Positions 15,170 to 21,161 of a DNA stretch of 41,516 nt are shown here, piece after piece. The stretch is from Anaerolineae bacterium (GTDB lineage Bacteria; Chloroflexota; Anaerolineae; B4-G1): contig JAUWNP010000017.1 in assembly GCA_030612585.1 (NCBI GenBank), forward strand, positions 1 to 41,516, in the 5' to 3' direction. Within the stretch, counting starts at the first letter, position 1; each line of letters opens with the position of its first letter. The notes beneath the pieces are model-generated. The model had not been told where the DNA came from. It ran no database searches and was given only the letters and a program-made list of their open reading frames with translations. A program made the position numbers and the translations under genes.

Positions 15170-15760
15170 ATGTCACGTTTGAGCCGCGATTTCTTTGTCC
15201 GCGATACCCTCACCGTCGCCCGTGCGCTCTTGGGACAGCGACTGGTGCGGATGCTGGATGGGATGCGTCTGTCCGGGCGCATCGTCGAGGTCGAAGCATA
15301 TATTGGAGAGAAAGATCAGGCTTCGCACGCACGCTGTGGCCTTACCGAGCGGAACGCCCCAATGTTCGGCCCACCCGGCCACGCCTATGTCTACTTCATC
15401 TACGGGATGCACCACTGCTTCAACGTCGTCACCGAGCGGCAGGACTACCCGGCGGCGGTGCTCATCCGCGCGCTGGAGCCACTGGAAGGGGTCGAAGTGA
15501 TGCGGGCGCAGCGGGGTGGTGTGCCGCATGTACGGCTGAGCAGCGGCCCGGCCCGGTTGTGCCAGGCGCTCAACATTGACCGGCGGTTCGACGGGGCCGA
15601 TCTGTGCGCGCCTGACGCGCTCTTGTTCATCGAGGAGAACGGGGCCGTGCCCAACGGGGACGTCGTCACCGGTCCCCGGGTCGGCGTGCGGGGCGACGCG
15701 ACGGCGTTGAGCGCCCCGTGGCGCTTCTGTATTCGCGGCAACCGTCACGTCTCACGTTAA
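15170..15760 (+). CDS. DNA-3-methyladenine glycosylase (AAG/MPG family)
   Basis: A 196-residue monofunctional purine-DNA glycosylase that removes alkylated and deaminated purines to begin base-excision repair. The substrate-pocket segment RDTLTVARALLGQRLVR lies near the N-terminus. The catalytic Glu sits in IVEVEAYIG (about 41-49), and FGPPGHAYVYFIYGMHHCFNVV contains the Tyr/His pocket residues of the family in pieces. The C-terminal RVGVRGD and PWRFCIRGN are typical. The length matches the family (about 190-210). The ATG is preferred; a GTG four codons upstream (15158) is possible, and neither has a strong ribosome site. The SH3b-glycosidase starts 15 bp after its stop, so the two may share a transcript. 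Confidence 0.9.
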   Translation: MSRLSRDFFVRDTLTVARALLGQRLVRMLDGMRLSGRIVEVEAYIGEKDQASHARCGLTERNAPMFGPPGHAYVYFIYGMHHCFNVVTERQDYPAAVLIRALEPLEGVEVMRAQRGGVPHVRLSSGPARLCQALNIDRRFDGADLCAPDALLFIEENGAVPNGDVVTGPRVGVRGDATALSAPWRFCIRGNRHVSR

Positions 15761-15774
15761 CAAGGGGGGTGACG

Positions 15775-17685
15775 ATGTCAAATCTCTTCCGTATCTTCCT
15801 GCCTTTCATATCCAGAGACCGAAAGGAGAAAAAGATGACAGAATTGCACAACAAGGGATTGTGGGACGGTGACAAGGAGGTACTGGAGTCGGCGCTCAAA
15901 GTGCAGGTGGTCAGCCCCGAGATGGGCTACTTGAACGTTCGGCCACAGCCCTCCACCGAGCGGCCGCCCGTCGCACAGGTGGACGACGGGACGGTGCTGG
16001 AAGCGCTGGAGCCTGGCGCCGACGCGCGGGCCAAGGTGGGCCAGGGTGGACAATGGCTCTACGTGCGCACTCCCACAGGTGTCGCCGGGTACGTCGCCGC
16101 CTGGTATCTGCGCCTGTACGAGGAAGTGGAGCCATCACCGTCACCATCGCCATCACCACCACCAGCCGGCGTGCGGGTGCAGGTAGTGAGTCCAGAGGCA
16201 GGCTACCTGAACGTGCGCCCGTTGCCTTCCACCGCCCAACCGCCCATTGCACAGGTGAACGATGAGGCAGTGTTGGAGCCGCTGGAGCCAGATGCCGATG
16301 TACAGGCCAAGGTAGGCCAGTACGATCAGTGGCTCCACATTCGTACCCCGGAAGGGGTTGGTGGGTACGTCGCCGCCTGGTACCTCCGCCTGTACGATGG
16401 TACCCCTGTACCTTCCCCGGAGCCAACTGCCTACCTGAGCGTCAGCAGCCCTGGCGGGATGAACGTACGCCGGGGGCGGGGTAAGAATACCGCCCGCGTC
16501 TGGCGTGTGCCTGATAGAACCGTATTGAAGGTGCTGGAGGACCCCAAGGAAGCAGCCGCCAAGATAGGAAAGAATCAGTGGGTGCGCGTCCGTACGCCAA
16601 GCCTCCACGAGGGGTACGTGAACGGCCGGTACATCAACGCCAAACGTTTGGCCGATAAACGGAGGCCGGTGGGCGACGCTGGATTGCCTCCTGGGGAATG
16701 TGCCTGGATCTTTGGCATCCACGCCGCCGGGGCCACCACTCCCGCCGACTTTCGCTTCCTCTTCGAGAACAAGCACAAGACCGGCTGGGTGCTCTTCAGC
16801 GAGGCGGTAGGCACTGACCCTCATCACGGTGGCGGTCACAACTATACTTCCTGGTCCAACAACGGCTACGGCGTCATCGTGCGCCTCAACAACGGCTACG
16901 AGCCAAGCGGCACGCTGCCGGTGCGCGCCAAATACGCCGACTTCGCCCGTGCCTGTGCCCGCTACGTCCAGAATTCCCAGGGATGCCATATCTGGATCAT
17001 CGGCAACGAGCAGAACAACGTGCGCGAGCATCCCGGCGGAGCCGAGCACCCGGTCGAGCACATCACCCCGCAGATGTATGCCGAGGCATTCAACCTGGCA
17101 CGGCGACGCATCAAGCAAGTGCAGCCCGAGGCTATCGTCACGCCCGGCGCTGTGGACCCCTACAACACCTACCCCTGGAAACTGTTGGGCGGCCGGCGCA
17201 ACAGGCCGCTGGAGTACTTCAAGGAGATGCTCAGGCACATAAACGACCTGGACGGCATCACGCTGCACACCTACACCCACTGGATGGACGTGGGACTCAT
17301 CACCGGCAAAACCGTCTTCACCGACGAGTTCCTCCAGCCGGGCACGCCGAAGGAGCACTACTACGACTTCCAGGCCTACCGACCCTTTGCGGAGGCCATC
17401 CCGGAGAAATGGCGCGACCGTCCGATCTACATCACCGAATCCAATCACTGGATGGCGTCGGAACACCAGGGGGAGGGAAGGGCAGGCTGGGTGAACAAGG
17501 ACAAGGGCTGGGTGCGGGCAGCCTACGCGGAGATTCACCGCTGGAACAGCACCCCTCACGCCCAGCAGATTCACTGCCTGTTGATCTACCGCTGGACAGG
17601 CGACGAGTGGGCCATCGAGCGGTTGTGGGAAGTGCAAAAGGATATTAAGAAGGCACTGGATCACGATTACCGCTGGCGGCGGTAG
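15775..17685 (+). CDS. Three SH3b domains plus clan-A-like glycosidase domain
   Basis: A 636-residue modular protein. Three bacterial SH3 (SH3b) repeats (about 43-115, 136-215, 220-295), the first two with a GYLNVRP core, are joined by a (PS)n-type linker. A TIM-barrel domain resembling clan-A glycoside hydrolases fills 308-636, starting CAWIFGIHAAG, with WIIGNEQNN (about 407-415) as likely acid/base region and YITESNHW (about 551-558) as likely nucleophile region. SH3b repeats usually bind cell wall or carbohydrate. The chosen ATG has AGGGGGG upstream; an ATG at 15835 with AAAGGAG is equally credible and would remove MSNLFRIFLPFIS. No clear cleavable signal peptide is visible, odd for such a protein. 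The exact GH family is not assigned. Confidence 0.78.
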   Translation: MSNLFRIFLPFISRDRKEKKMTELHNKGLWDGDKEVLESALKVQVVSPEMGYLNVRPQPSTERPPVAQVDDGTVLEALEPGADARAKVGQGGQWLYVRTPTGVAGYVAAWYLRLYEEVEPSPSPSPSPPPAGVRVQVVSPEAGYLNVRPLPSTAQPPIAQVNDEAVLEPLEPDADVQAKVGQYDQWLHIRTPEGVGGYVAAWYLRLYDGTPVPSPEPTAYLSVSSPGGMNVRRGRGKNTARVWRVPDRTVLKVLEDPKEAAAKIGKNQWVRVRTPSLHEGYVNGRYINAKRLADKRRPVGDAGLPPGECAWIFGIHAAGATTPADFRFLFENKHKTGWVLFSEAVGTDPHHGGGHNYTSWSNNGYGVIVRLNNGYEPSGTLPVRAKYADFARACARYVQNSQGCHIWIIGNEQNNVREHPGGAEHPVEHITPQMYAEAFNLARRRIKQVQPEAIVTPGAVDPYNTYPWKLLGGRRNRPLEYFKEMLRHINDLDGITLHTYTHWMDVGLITGKTVFTDEFLQPGTPKEHYYDFQAYRPFAEAIPEKWRDRPIYITESNHWMASEHQGEGRAGWVNKDKGWVRAAYAEIHRWNSTPHAQQIHCLLIYRWTGDEWAIERLWEVQKDIKKALDHDYRWRR

Positions 17686-17717
17686 ATGGGGTCTCGTGGT
17701 GGCCGAGTGACAAAACC

Positions 17718-17745
17718 TTGACCCTCGGGTTGACTGTGGTATAAT
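17718..17745 (+). promoter_or_regulatory. Promoter of the tRNA-Thr/tRNA-Tyr unit
   Basis: -35 TTGACC, 16-bp spacer, -10 TATAAT preceded by TGTGG (extended -10). The -10 ends nine bases before the first tRNA nucleotide. Confidence 0.75.
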
Positions 17746-17753
17746 ATCGTTGC

Positions 17754-17826
17754 GCCGGCGTAGCTCAGGTGGAAGAGCGACTGACTTGTAATCAGTAGGT
17801 CATGGGTTCGACTCCCATCGCCGGCT
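17754..17826 (+). tRNA. tRNA-Thr (anticodon TGT)
   Basis: Canonical 73-nt cloverleaf: 7-bp acceptor GCCGGCG/CGCCGGC, D-stem GCTC/GAGC, anticodon stem ACTGA/TCAGT with loop CTTGTAA, T-loop TTCGACT, discriminator T. CCA is not encoded. Confidence 0.95.
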
Positions 17827-17843
17827 AGGAAGAGTTGGGAAAT

Positions 17844-17928
17844 GGGTCGGTGTCCCGAGCGGCAAAGGGGGCGGACTGTAAATCCGCTGGCTCAGCCTTC
17901 GAAGGTTCGAGTCCTTCCCGGCCCACCA
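17844..17928 (+). tRNA. tRNA-Tyr (anticodon GTA)
   Basis: Class II tRNA with a long variable arm. Acceptor GGGTCGG/CCGGCCC (one G-U pair), anticodon stem CGGAC... with loop containing GTA, T-loop TTCGAGT, discriminator A. Unlike its neighbours, it encodes CCA. Co-transcribed with tRNA-Thr. Confidence 0.95.
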
Positions 17929-17939
17929 CGCTCAACGTA

Positions 17940-17971
17940 AAAGGCTCGGCCTCCTGTGCCGAGCCTTTTGC
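17940..17971 (+). terminator. Intrinsic terminator of the tRNA unit
   Basis: An 11-bp stem, AAAGGCTCGGC with GCCGAGCCTTT, a 7-nt loop and a T run, 12 bp after the tRNA-Tyr CCA. Classic rho-independent form. Confidence 0.9.
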
Positions 17972-18107
17972 TATGTCGCCCTCCAACTCAATGCCCACCC
18001 CGATAACCGTTTCTCCCGCTCCCGCATCGAGAACACGGATCTCACGACATCAACGAACGAATGAATGAATGAATGTATCTGTTCCGAAAATAGCCCAACG
18101 CTCCCAC

Positions 18108-18205
18108 GTCATTTCGAGCGAGCGCAGCGAGTCGAGAAATCTCGTTCCCGTGTGCGCGAGATTCCTCGACTCCACTCCGCTGCGCTCCGTTCCGCTCGGA
18201 ATGAC
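18108..18205. repeat. Palindromic repeat (GTCATTTCGAG ends)
   Basis: Ends GTCATTTCGAG and CTCGGAATGAC form an imperfect inverted repeat. Inner segments GAGTCGAG and CTCGACTC, and GAAATCTC and GAGATTCC, also pair. Related to the inner palindrome of the 4.4-4.7 kb element. Confidence 0.75.
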
Positions 18206-18248
18206 GGTTACATTATTTTCATCCTTGGTGGTGAGCCGAGGCTCATGG

Positions 18249-18347
18249 CAACTTCTCAATATCTTGGGGGAACGCGACCATCTTGGTCGCTAGATGCCAG
18301 CAAGATGCTGGCGTTCCTCCACCTCACCCCCATTTATTGAAAAGATA
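18249..18347. mobile_element. MITE-like copy D with different core
   Basis: Ends match the 110-bp element (left CAACTTCTCAA, right TTGAAAAGATA), but the core carries other hairpins: GCGACCA/TGGTCGC and GCCAGC/GCTGGC. The flanks share only TCATG in register, so any target duplication has decayed. It ends 12 bp before the neighbouring gene's stop. Confidence 0.65.
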
Positions 18348-18359
18348 CGAATCATGTCG

Positions 18360-19058
18360 TTAGTCCGTGTCATCGGTCGAGATCAACGGGGCAAAACCAC
18401 TGCCTGATATTGCACGGAGTTCCCGTGAGTAGTCGGAGAGCCTTTCCCCTCCCAAGTCGAGCAGATAGGCCAGGTCGGCGGCGCGGTAGCAGGTTTGCGT
18501 GACCAGGTCTTCGATCTGCTTCTCATCCGCCAACCCGTCCCTGACGGCATCTTCAATCGAGAAGCGCACGCCGTGCCGAAAGGACTCAGCGGGAGTGGGA
18601 GCGTCAACGATGGCCTTGGCCCGCTGGTAGGAGCGTCGCCAGTGCACCACGTGCTCTTCCTCGCCCCCAAGGGCCTCGGCCAAACGGGCGTCGTCCCAGT
18701 CCTCTCGCTCGGCTCTCTCCAGCGTGTCCACGTCGTCGGGCATCAACTTGTCGAAGCGGATGTTGCCAATGCCGAGATGGTTGTCGTAATTGGCATAACT
18801 GTAGTGAAAGGTCTCGGCAGCCAAGAGTTGCTCGCGGTTCATTCCGCCTTCCTCATCCCAGACGTCCGCAGTCTCCCAGGATTCGGAAGCCTCATCGTAG
18901 TCCATGAAAGCCTCCAGGTCATCCAGGTCATCCAATTCTGGCAGGTCATCCAGTTCTGATATGAGCATCTGCAACACGGCCTGCCTGGCCGCCGGTGAAA
19001 GTTGCCGTACCAAGGCGACCACCTGGGCTTCCGGTATTTCTAGCCGCACGTTTGCCAT
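18360..19058 (-). CDS. Acidic protein of unknown function
   Basis: A 232-residue soluble protein that I do not recognise as a whole. The first 32 residues (RLEIPEAQVVALVRQLSPAA, then RQAVLQML) resemble a short N-terminal module seen in many Cyanobacteria and Chloroflexota hypothetical proteins and antitoxin-like proteins. A very acidic segment (about 34-66, rich in ELDD and DDLE) follows. The rest is mixed helical, with HWRRSYQRAKAIVDAPTPAE and RHGVRFSIEDAVRDGL. No membrane helix or catalytic motif is seen. The start is fixed by GGAGG six to seven bases before the ATG. The high acidic content may mean a regulatory or chaperone-like partner role, but that is a guess. Confidence 0.65.
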   Translation of the reverse strand: MANVRLEIPEAQVVALVRQLSPAARQAVLQMLISELDDLPELDDLDDLEAFMDYDEASESWETADVWDEEGGMNREQLLAAETFHYSYANYDNHLGIGNIRFDKLMPDDVDTLERAEREDWDDARLAEALGGEEEHVVHWRRSYQRAKAIVDAPTPAESFRHGVRFSIEDAVRDGLADEKQIEDLVTQTCYRAADLAYLLDLGGERLSDYSRELRAISGSGFAPLISTDDTD

Positions 19059-19160
19059 TGTTTGCCTCCTCTGCTTTCTTTCTATGCTCAACGCGCTTGA
19101 TGATTGTCAGCACTCTGCATCGTGTATTTCCATCATCCGAGGTTCTCTGCAGTCTCAACG

Positions 19161-19610
19161 TCATTGGGCAGGCTGCGCAGGAGCGGCGACGAAATTCAGC
19201 GTTCTCGATTCGTAGCCATAATAATGCCGCCAGTAGTACTGCTCCGGTTCAAAGGCATGTCCTTCCAACTCCGCCCAGATAGTGACCATCTCGTCGCCAG
19301 GGATGGAAGCGAAGTCGGATTTGTAATAACCGTCCTGATCCGTGGTTGCCACCAGCACGCCGGAATAAGAGGCATATCTCCTATAGATCTTCACCTCGGC
19401 CAGGCCCGCCCCCTCCTCGACGCTCAACCACACGTGTCCCTGGATGACCAGTCCCGCAGCGGGCGGAGCAGTGCTAGTCGGTGTGGGCGGAGCAGTGCTA
19501 GTCGGTGTGGGCGGAGCAGTGCTGGTCGGTGTGGGCCAGTTGCAGGCCGCCGACGTGAGCACCAGGACCAACAGCCCTAAGAGTATCCAGAAGATGCGTC
19601 GGTGGATCAT
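19161..19610 (-). CDS. Predicted lipoprotein with PTPTSTAP repeat linker
   Basis: A 149-residue lipoprotein. A type II signal peptide (MIHRRIFWILLGLLVLVL) ends in the lipobox TSAAC, with Cys23 as the lipidated residue. Next comes a linker of three 8-residue PTPTSTAP repeats. The remaining domain (about 55-145) begins GLVIQGHVWLSVEEGAGLAEV and has DQDGYYKSDF, the pattern of carboxypeptidase-regulatory-like (transthyretin-type) beta domains. It is probably a surface-anchored carbohydrate- or protein-binding module. The ATG is chosen because it begins a perfect signal peptide; the frame is open upstream but that part is not protein-like. The ribosome site is weak (GGGAG, ten bases away). Confidence 0.75.
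   Translation of the reverse strand: MIHRRIFWILLGLLVLVLTSAACNWPTPTSTAPPTPTSTAPPTPTSTAPPAAGLVIQGHVWLSVEEGAGLAEVKIYRRYASYSGVLVATTDQDGYYKSDFASIPGDEMVTIWAELEGHAFEPEQYYWRHYYGYESRTLNFVAAPAQPAQ
19461..19532. repeat. 24-bp tandem repeat, three copies
   Basis: Three head-to-tail 24-bp units in the lipoprotein gene, differing at one base, each encoding PTPTSTAP. Copy number could vary by slippage and alter linker length. Confidence 0.9.
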
Positions 19611-19776
19611 CTTTTGCTGACTCCCTTCGGCCCTCTCACCCAGCCCTCGGACAGAGCACGCGGCTTCCCAAAGCCAGTTTCCGAGAGTGGTGATGTCCAT
19701 TGGTATGAGGGACATTGTAGCACAATGGGAAGCGCAGGACAAATTGACATCGCTTCGGCCGTTCCTCTCTTGTGAA

Positions 19777-19797
19777 CGTATCCTTGACACGGATACG
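19777..19797. promoter_or_regulatory. Operator-like inverted repeat over the -35 box
   Basis: Perfect 7-bp arms CGTATCC and GGATACG whose 7-nt centre is the -35 hexamer plus one base. GAACGTATCC recurs as GAACGTATACC just after the start codon. A repressor bound here would block RNA polymerase, and the gene downstream encodes a likely DNA-binding protein. Confidence 0.6.
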
Positions 19798-19811
19798 GAC
19801 TGTGGTATAAT
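19784..19811 (+). promoter_or_regulatory. Consensus sigma-70 promoter of RHH gene
   Basis: Perfect -35 TTGACA, 16-bp spacer, perfect -10 TATAAT with TGTGG extension, the best promoter in the window. The predicted start point is only about 4 nt before the ATG, so the mRNA may be nearly leaderless. Confidence 0.8.
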
Positions 19812-19821
19812 TTCAATTACG

Positions 19822-20187
19822 ATGAACGTATACCTGGGCCATCTGAGTAACTGCATACCAGGCTCACCGGTCTCCACCGCCGTGCGCTCCATTCTGGACG
19901 ACGCGCAGGCAGCCGGTAAGCGGGTGCCCCAGCATTTGCCCGAACGGACATTGCCGGTGCGTCTGCCGGCCGGGACGGTGGAGTGGCTCCGCCAGCAGGC
20001 CGAAAGACAGGCGTGTGCGATGGCCAAAGTCATCAGGGCCTACGTCGCAGACCAGGCAGTCTCAGAGTTGACAGCACTTTATCAACACCATACCATTAGC
20101 CCCGCCGAGTTTTCGGCGGCGCTGTGGTCGGTCCTGGGATACGAGCCTGAACCCTCGCCAGGGGAGGAGGTGCGTGAAAGCACGTGA
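19822..20187 (+). CDS. Ribbon-helix-helix-like regulator, probably autoregulated
   Basis: A 121-residue protein. Residues about 44-83 (LPVRLPAGTVEWLRQQAERQ, then AMAKVIRAYVADQ) fit the strand-helix-helix of CopG/Arc-type DNA-binding proteins: a short basic strand, an amphipathic helix, a turn and a second helix. The C-terminal 38 residues may form a partner-binding tail, as in antitoxins. The start is the first ATG after a perfect promoter whose -35 lies inside a 7-bp inverted repeat, the arrangement expected for self-repression. The frame is also open upstream, but those codons precede the promoter. No toxin-like gene follows; a terminator does. The RHH call is from pattern only. Confidence 0.65.
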   Translation: MNVYLGHLSNCIPGSPVSTAVRSILDDAQAAGKRVPQHLPERTLPVRLPAGTVEWLRQQAERQACAMAKVIRAYVADQAVSELTALYQHHTISPAEFSAALWSVLGYEPEPSPGEEVREST

Positions 20188-20206
20188 CTTCCTCAGTTGG
20201 CGAGGA

Positions 20207-20240
20207 GCGCGGGGTCTTATCCAAGGCCCCGCGCTTTTTT
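20207..20240 (+). terminator. Intrinsic terminator after RHH gene
   Basis: Stem GCGCGGGG/CCCCGCGC with a 12-nt loop followed by six T, 19 bp after the stop codon. Confidence 0.9.
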
Positions 20241-20604
20241 GTTGTACCTTGCCAATTTCGTCTTCCAATTTCGTCTTCTCTCCACCGTCCGGGGTGATCA
20301 GGGTCCCGGGGTCGAGGCTCTCCGGCGATGTCCTCGGTGCAAGGATATCGCCGCGAACGATGTGGCGTAACCCGGTCAGCAGTCAGCAGGAAGCCGGCAG
20401 CAGTTAGCCATCACTGACCGATAACCTCTTGCTAACCACTAACTGCTAATGGCTAACCGCTAACCGCTGTTGGGCTATCGTTGAAGGGGACAGAGAGCCG
20501 GTGTCGCTCATAGCGGGCCAGGGTGCCGAAGCATACCTGTGAATGAGACCGTCGTCGGGACGCGGTGGGGGGAGTCAGGCCGGAGGCACCGCTTCGGCCT
20601 GCGT
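20241..20604. other. Gene-free stretch before tmRNA-like RNA
   Basis: No protein gene seen. It contains a 13-bp tandem (CCAATTTCGTCTT twice, near 20250-20277), a TAACCGC-type spacer repeat, and immediately before the RNA a leader hairpin with arms CAGGCCG/CGGCCTG (about 20576-20602). A clear promoter for the RNA was not identified. Confidence 0.6.
20396..20468. repeat. Short tandem spacer repeat (GCTAACC/GCTAACT)
   Basis: Imperfect 7-bp units of type GCTAACC, GCTAACT and GTTAGCC in both orientations. The same words occur at the nadK-hisS and HAD-cbiO junctions. Confidence 0.7.
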
Positions 20605-20725
20605 GGGGGTGACAGGTTTCGACCGGGGGCCAAGGGGGCCGCGAGAGGGGAAAGGCCCGCAGCAAAAACCCTCAATGACCGGCAGCGCAACCTCCGGGAC
20701 CGGGGTTCGAGTCCCCGCACCTCCA
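20605..20725 (+). ncRNA. tmRNA-like (ssrA-like) RNA, 121 nt, lacking tag region
   Basis: The ends are those of tmRNA: 5' GGGGGTGACAGGTTTCGACC and 3' T-arm CGGGG-TTCGAGT-CCCCG, then CACCTCC and A. The acceptor stem pairs 20605-20611 with 20718-20724 (one G-U). A P2-like 7-bp helix pairs 20623-20629 with 20691-20697. Between them an H-type pseudoknot is possible: stem 1 at 20636-20640/20654-20658, stem 2 at 20645-20649/20669-20673, with an A-rich third loop, like tmRNA PK1. Normal tmRNAs are about 350 nt. Here the tag frame and pseudoknots 2-4 are absent, and no short frame ends in a LAA-type degron. It is either an internally deleted ssrA pseudogene or a genuine compact RNA. Confidence 0.65.
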
Positions 20726-20738
20726 CCTATCAATACTT

Positions 20739-20800
20739 GGGACGCAGATTTACGCTGATCAACGCTGATTCTTTGTTTCATCTGCGTGAATCTGCGTTCC
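20739..20800. repeat. Palindromic repeat, GGACGCAGATT family, copy 1
   Basis: Ends GGGACGCAGATT and AATCTGCGTTCC form a nearly perfect 12-bp inverted repeat over 62 bp. It lies between the tmRNA-like RNA and tRNA-His. A second copy is at 38.8-38.9 kb. Confidence 0.8.
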
Positions 20801-20808
20801 ATATTCGA

Positions 20809-20879
20809 GGGGGGCTAGTTTAGCGGCAAAACGCGCGGTTGTGGCCCGCGCAAGGTCGGTTCGAGTCCGACGCCTCCCT
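20809..20879 (+). tRNA. tRNA-His (anticodon GTG), unusual A-1 and T73
   Basis: 71-nt cloverleaf: acceptor GGGGGGC/GCCTCCC, D-stem GTTT/AAAC, anticodon stem CGCGG/CCGCG with GTG, T-stem GTCGG/CCGAC. Bacterial tRNA-His normally has G-1 pairing with C73. Here the encoded -1 base is A and position 73 is T, which would pair A-T instead. Confidence 0.85.
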
Positions 20880-20886
20880 CCAGCGT

Positions 20887-20961
20887 TGGGACGTAGGGGA
20901 GTTAGGAGTCCCCGCGTGGCCTGGGACCACGAGAGCGGCGGTTCGAATCCGCCCGTCCCGA
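20887..20961 (+). tRNA. tRNA-Pro (anticodon TGG), unusual C33
   Basis: 75-nt cloverleaf: acceptor TGGGACG/CGTCCCG (T1-G72 wobble), D-stem GGGG/CCCC, anticodon stem CGTGG/CCACG, loop CCTGGGA, T-loop TTCGAAT, discriminator A. G37, G72 and A73 fit proline identity. Position 33, almost always T, is C here; reading GGG instead would put A at 37 and break the 7-nt loop register. Confidence 0.75.
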
Positions 20962-20965
20962 CCTC

Positions 20966-21048
20966 GCCGCCATGGCGGAAATGGAAGACGCGCCTGGTTT
21001 AGGCCCAGGTGGGTTTTGCCCGTCCAGGTTCGATTCCTGGTGGCGGCA
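20966..21048 (+). tRNA. tRNA-Leu (anticodon TAG)
   Basis: 83-nt class II tRNA: acceptor GCCGCCA/TGGCGGC, Leu-type D-arm with AGACGCG, anticodon stem CCTGG/CCAGG, loop TTTAGGC, long variable arm, T-loop TTCGATT, discriminator A. Canonical. Confidence 0.93.
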
Positions 21049-21065
21049 CTCAGGCTCACCTTCTT

Positions 21066-21139
21066 GCCGGGGTAGCTCAGTTGGTAGACGCGCCGCACTG
21101 AAGACGCGGAGGTCGCCGGTTCGATTCCGGCCTCCGGCA
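21066..21139 (+). tRNA. tRNA-Phe (anticodon GAA), D-stem disturbed
   Basis: 74 nt, one longer than usual. Acceptor GCCGGGG/CTCCGGC, loop CTGAAGA with GAA, T-arm GCCGG-TTCGATT-CCGGC, discriminator A. The D-stem 5' strand GCTC faces GACGC, needing a bulged C. The anticodon stem CCGCA/CGCGG has an A-C mismatch at 31-39. The segment AGACGCGCC equals that of the neighbouring tRNA-Leu. Confidence 0.82.
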
Positions 21140-21161
21140 TCTCTTGGGGAGACAAGACGAT

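Larger units (their letters stand above)
17972..18359. other. Gene-free stretch holding two repeat elements
   Basis: No credible gene. It contains a GAAT tetranucleotide tandem near 18057-18074, the GTCATTTCGAG palindrome and MITE-like copy D. Frames here translate to SERSES-type repeat peptides. Confidence 0.7.

Noticed and set aside
16153..17664. 503-codon minus-strand frame opposite the SH3b-glycosidase
   Set aside because: Antisense shadow of a repetitive, high-GC gene.
20605..20725. Two-piece (permuted) tmRNA
   Set aside because: The 5' end precedes the 3' end in normal order, and no second piece with PK2-PK4 is found nearby.
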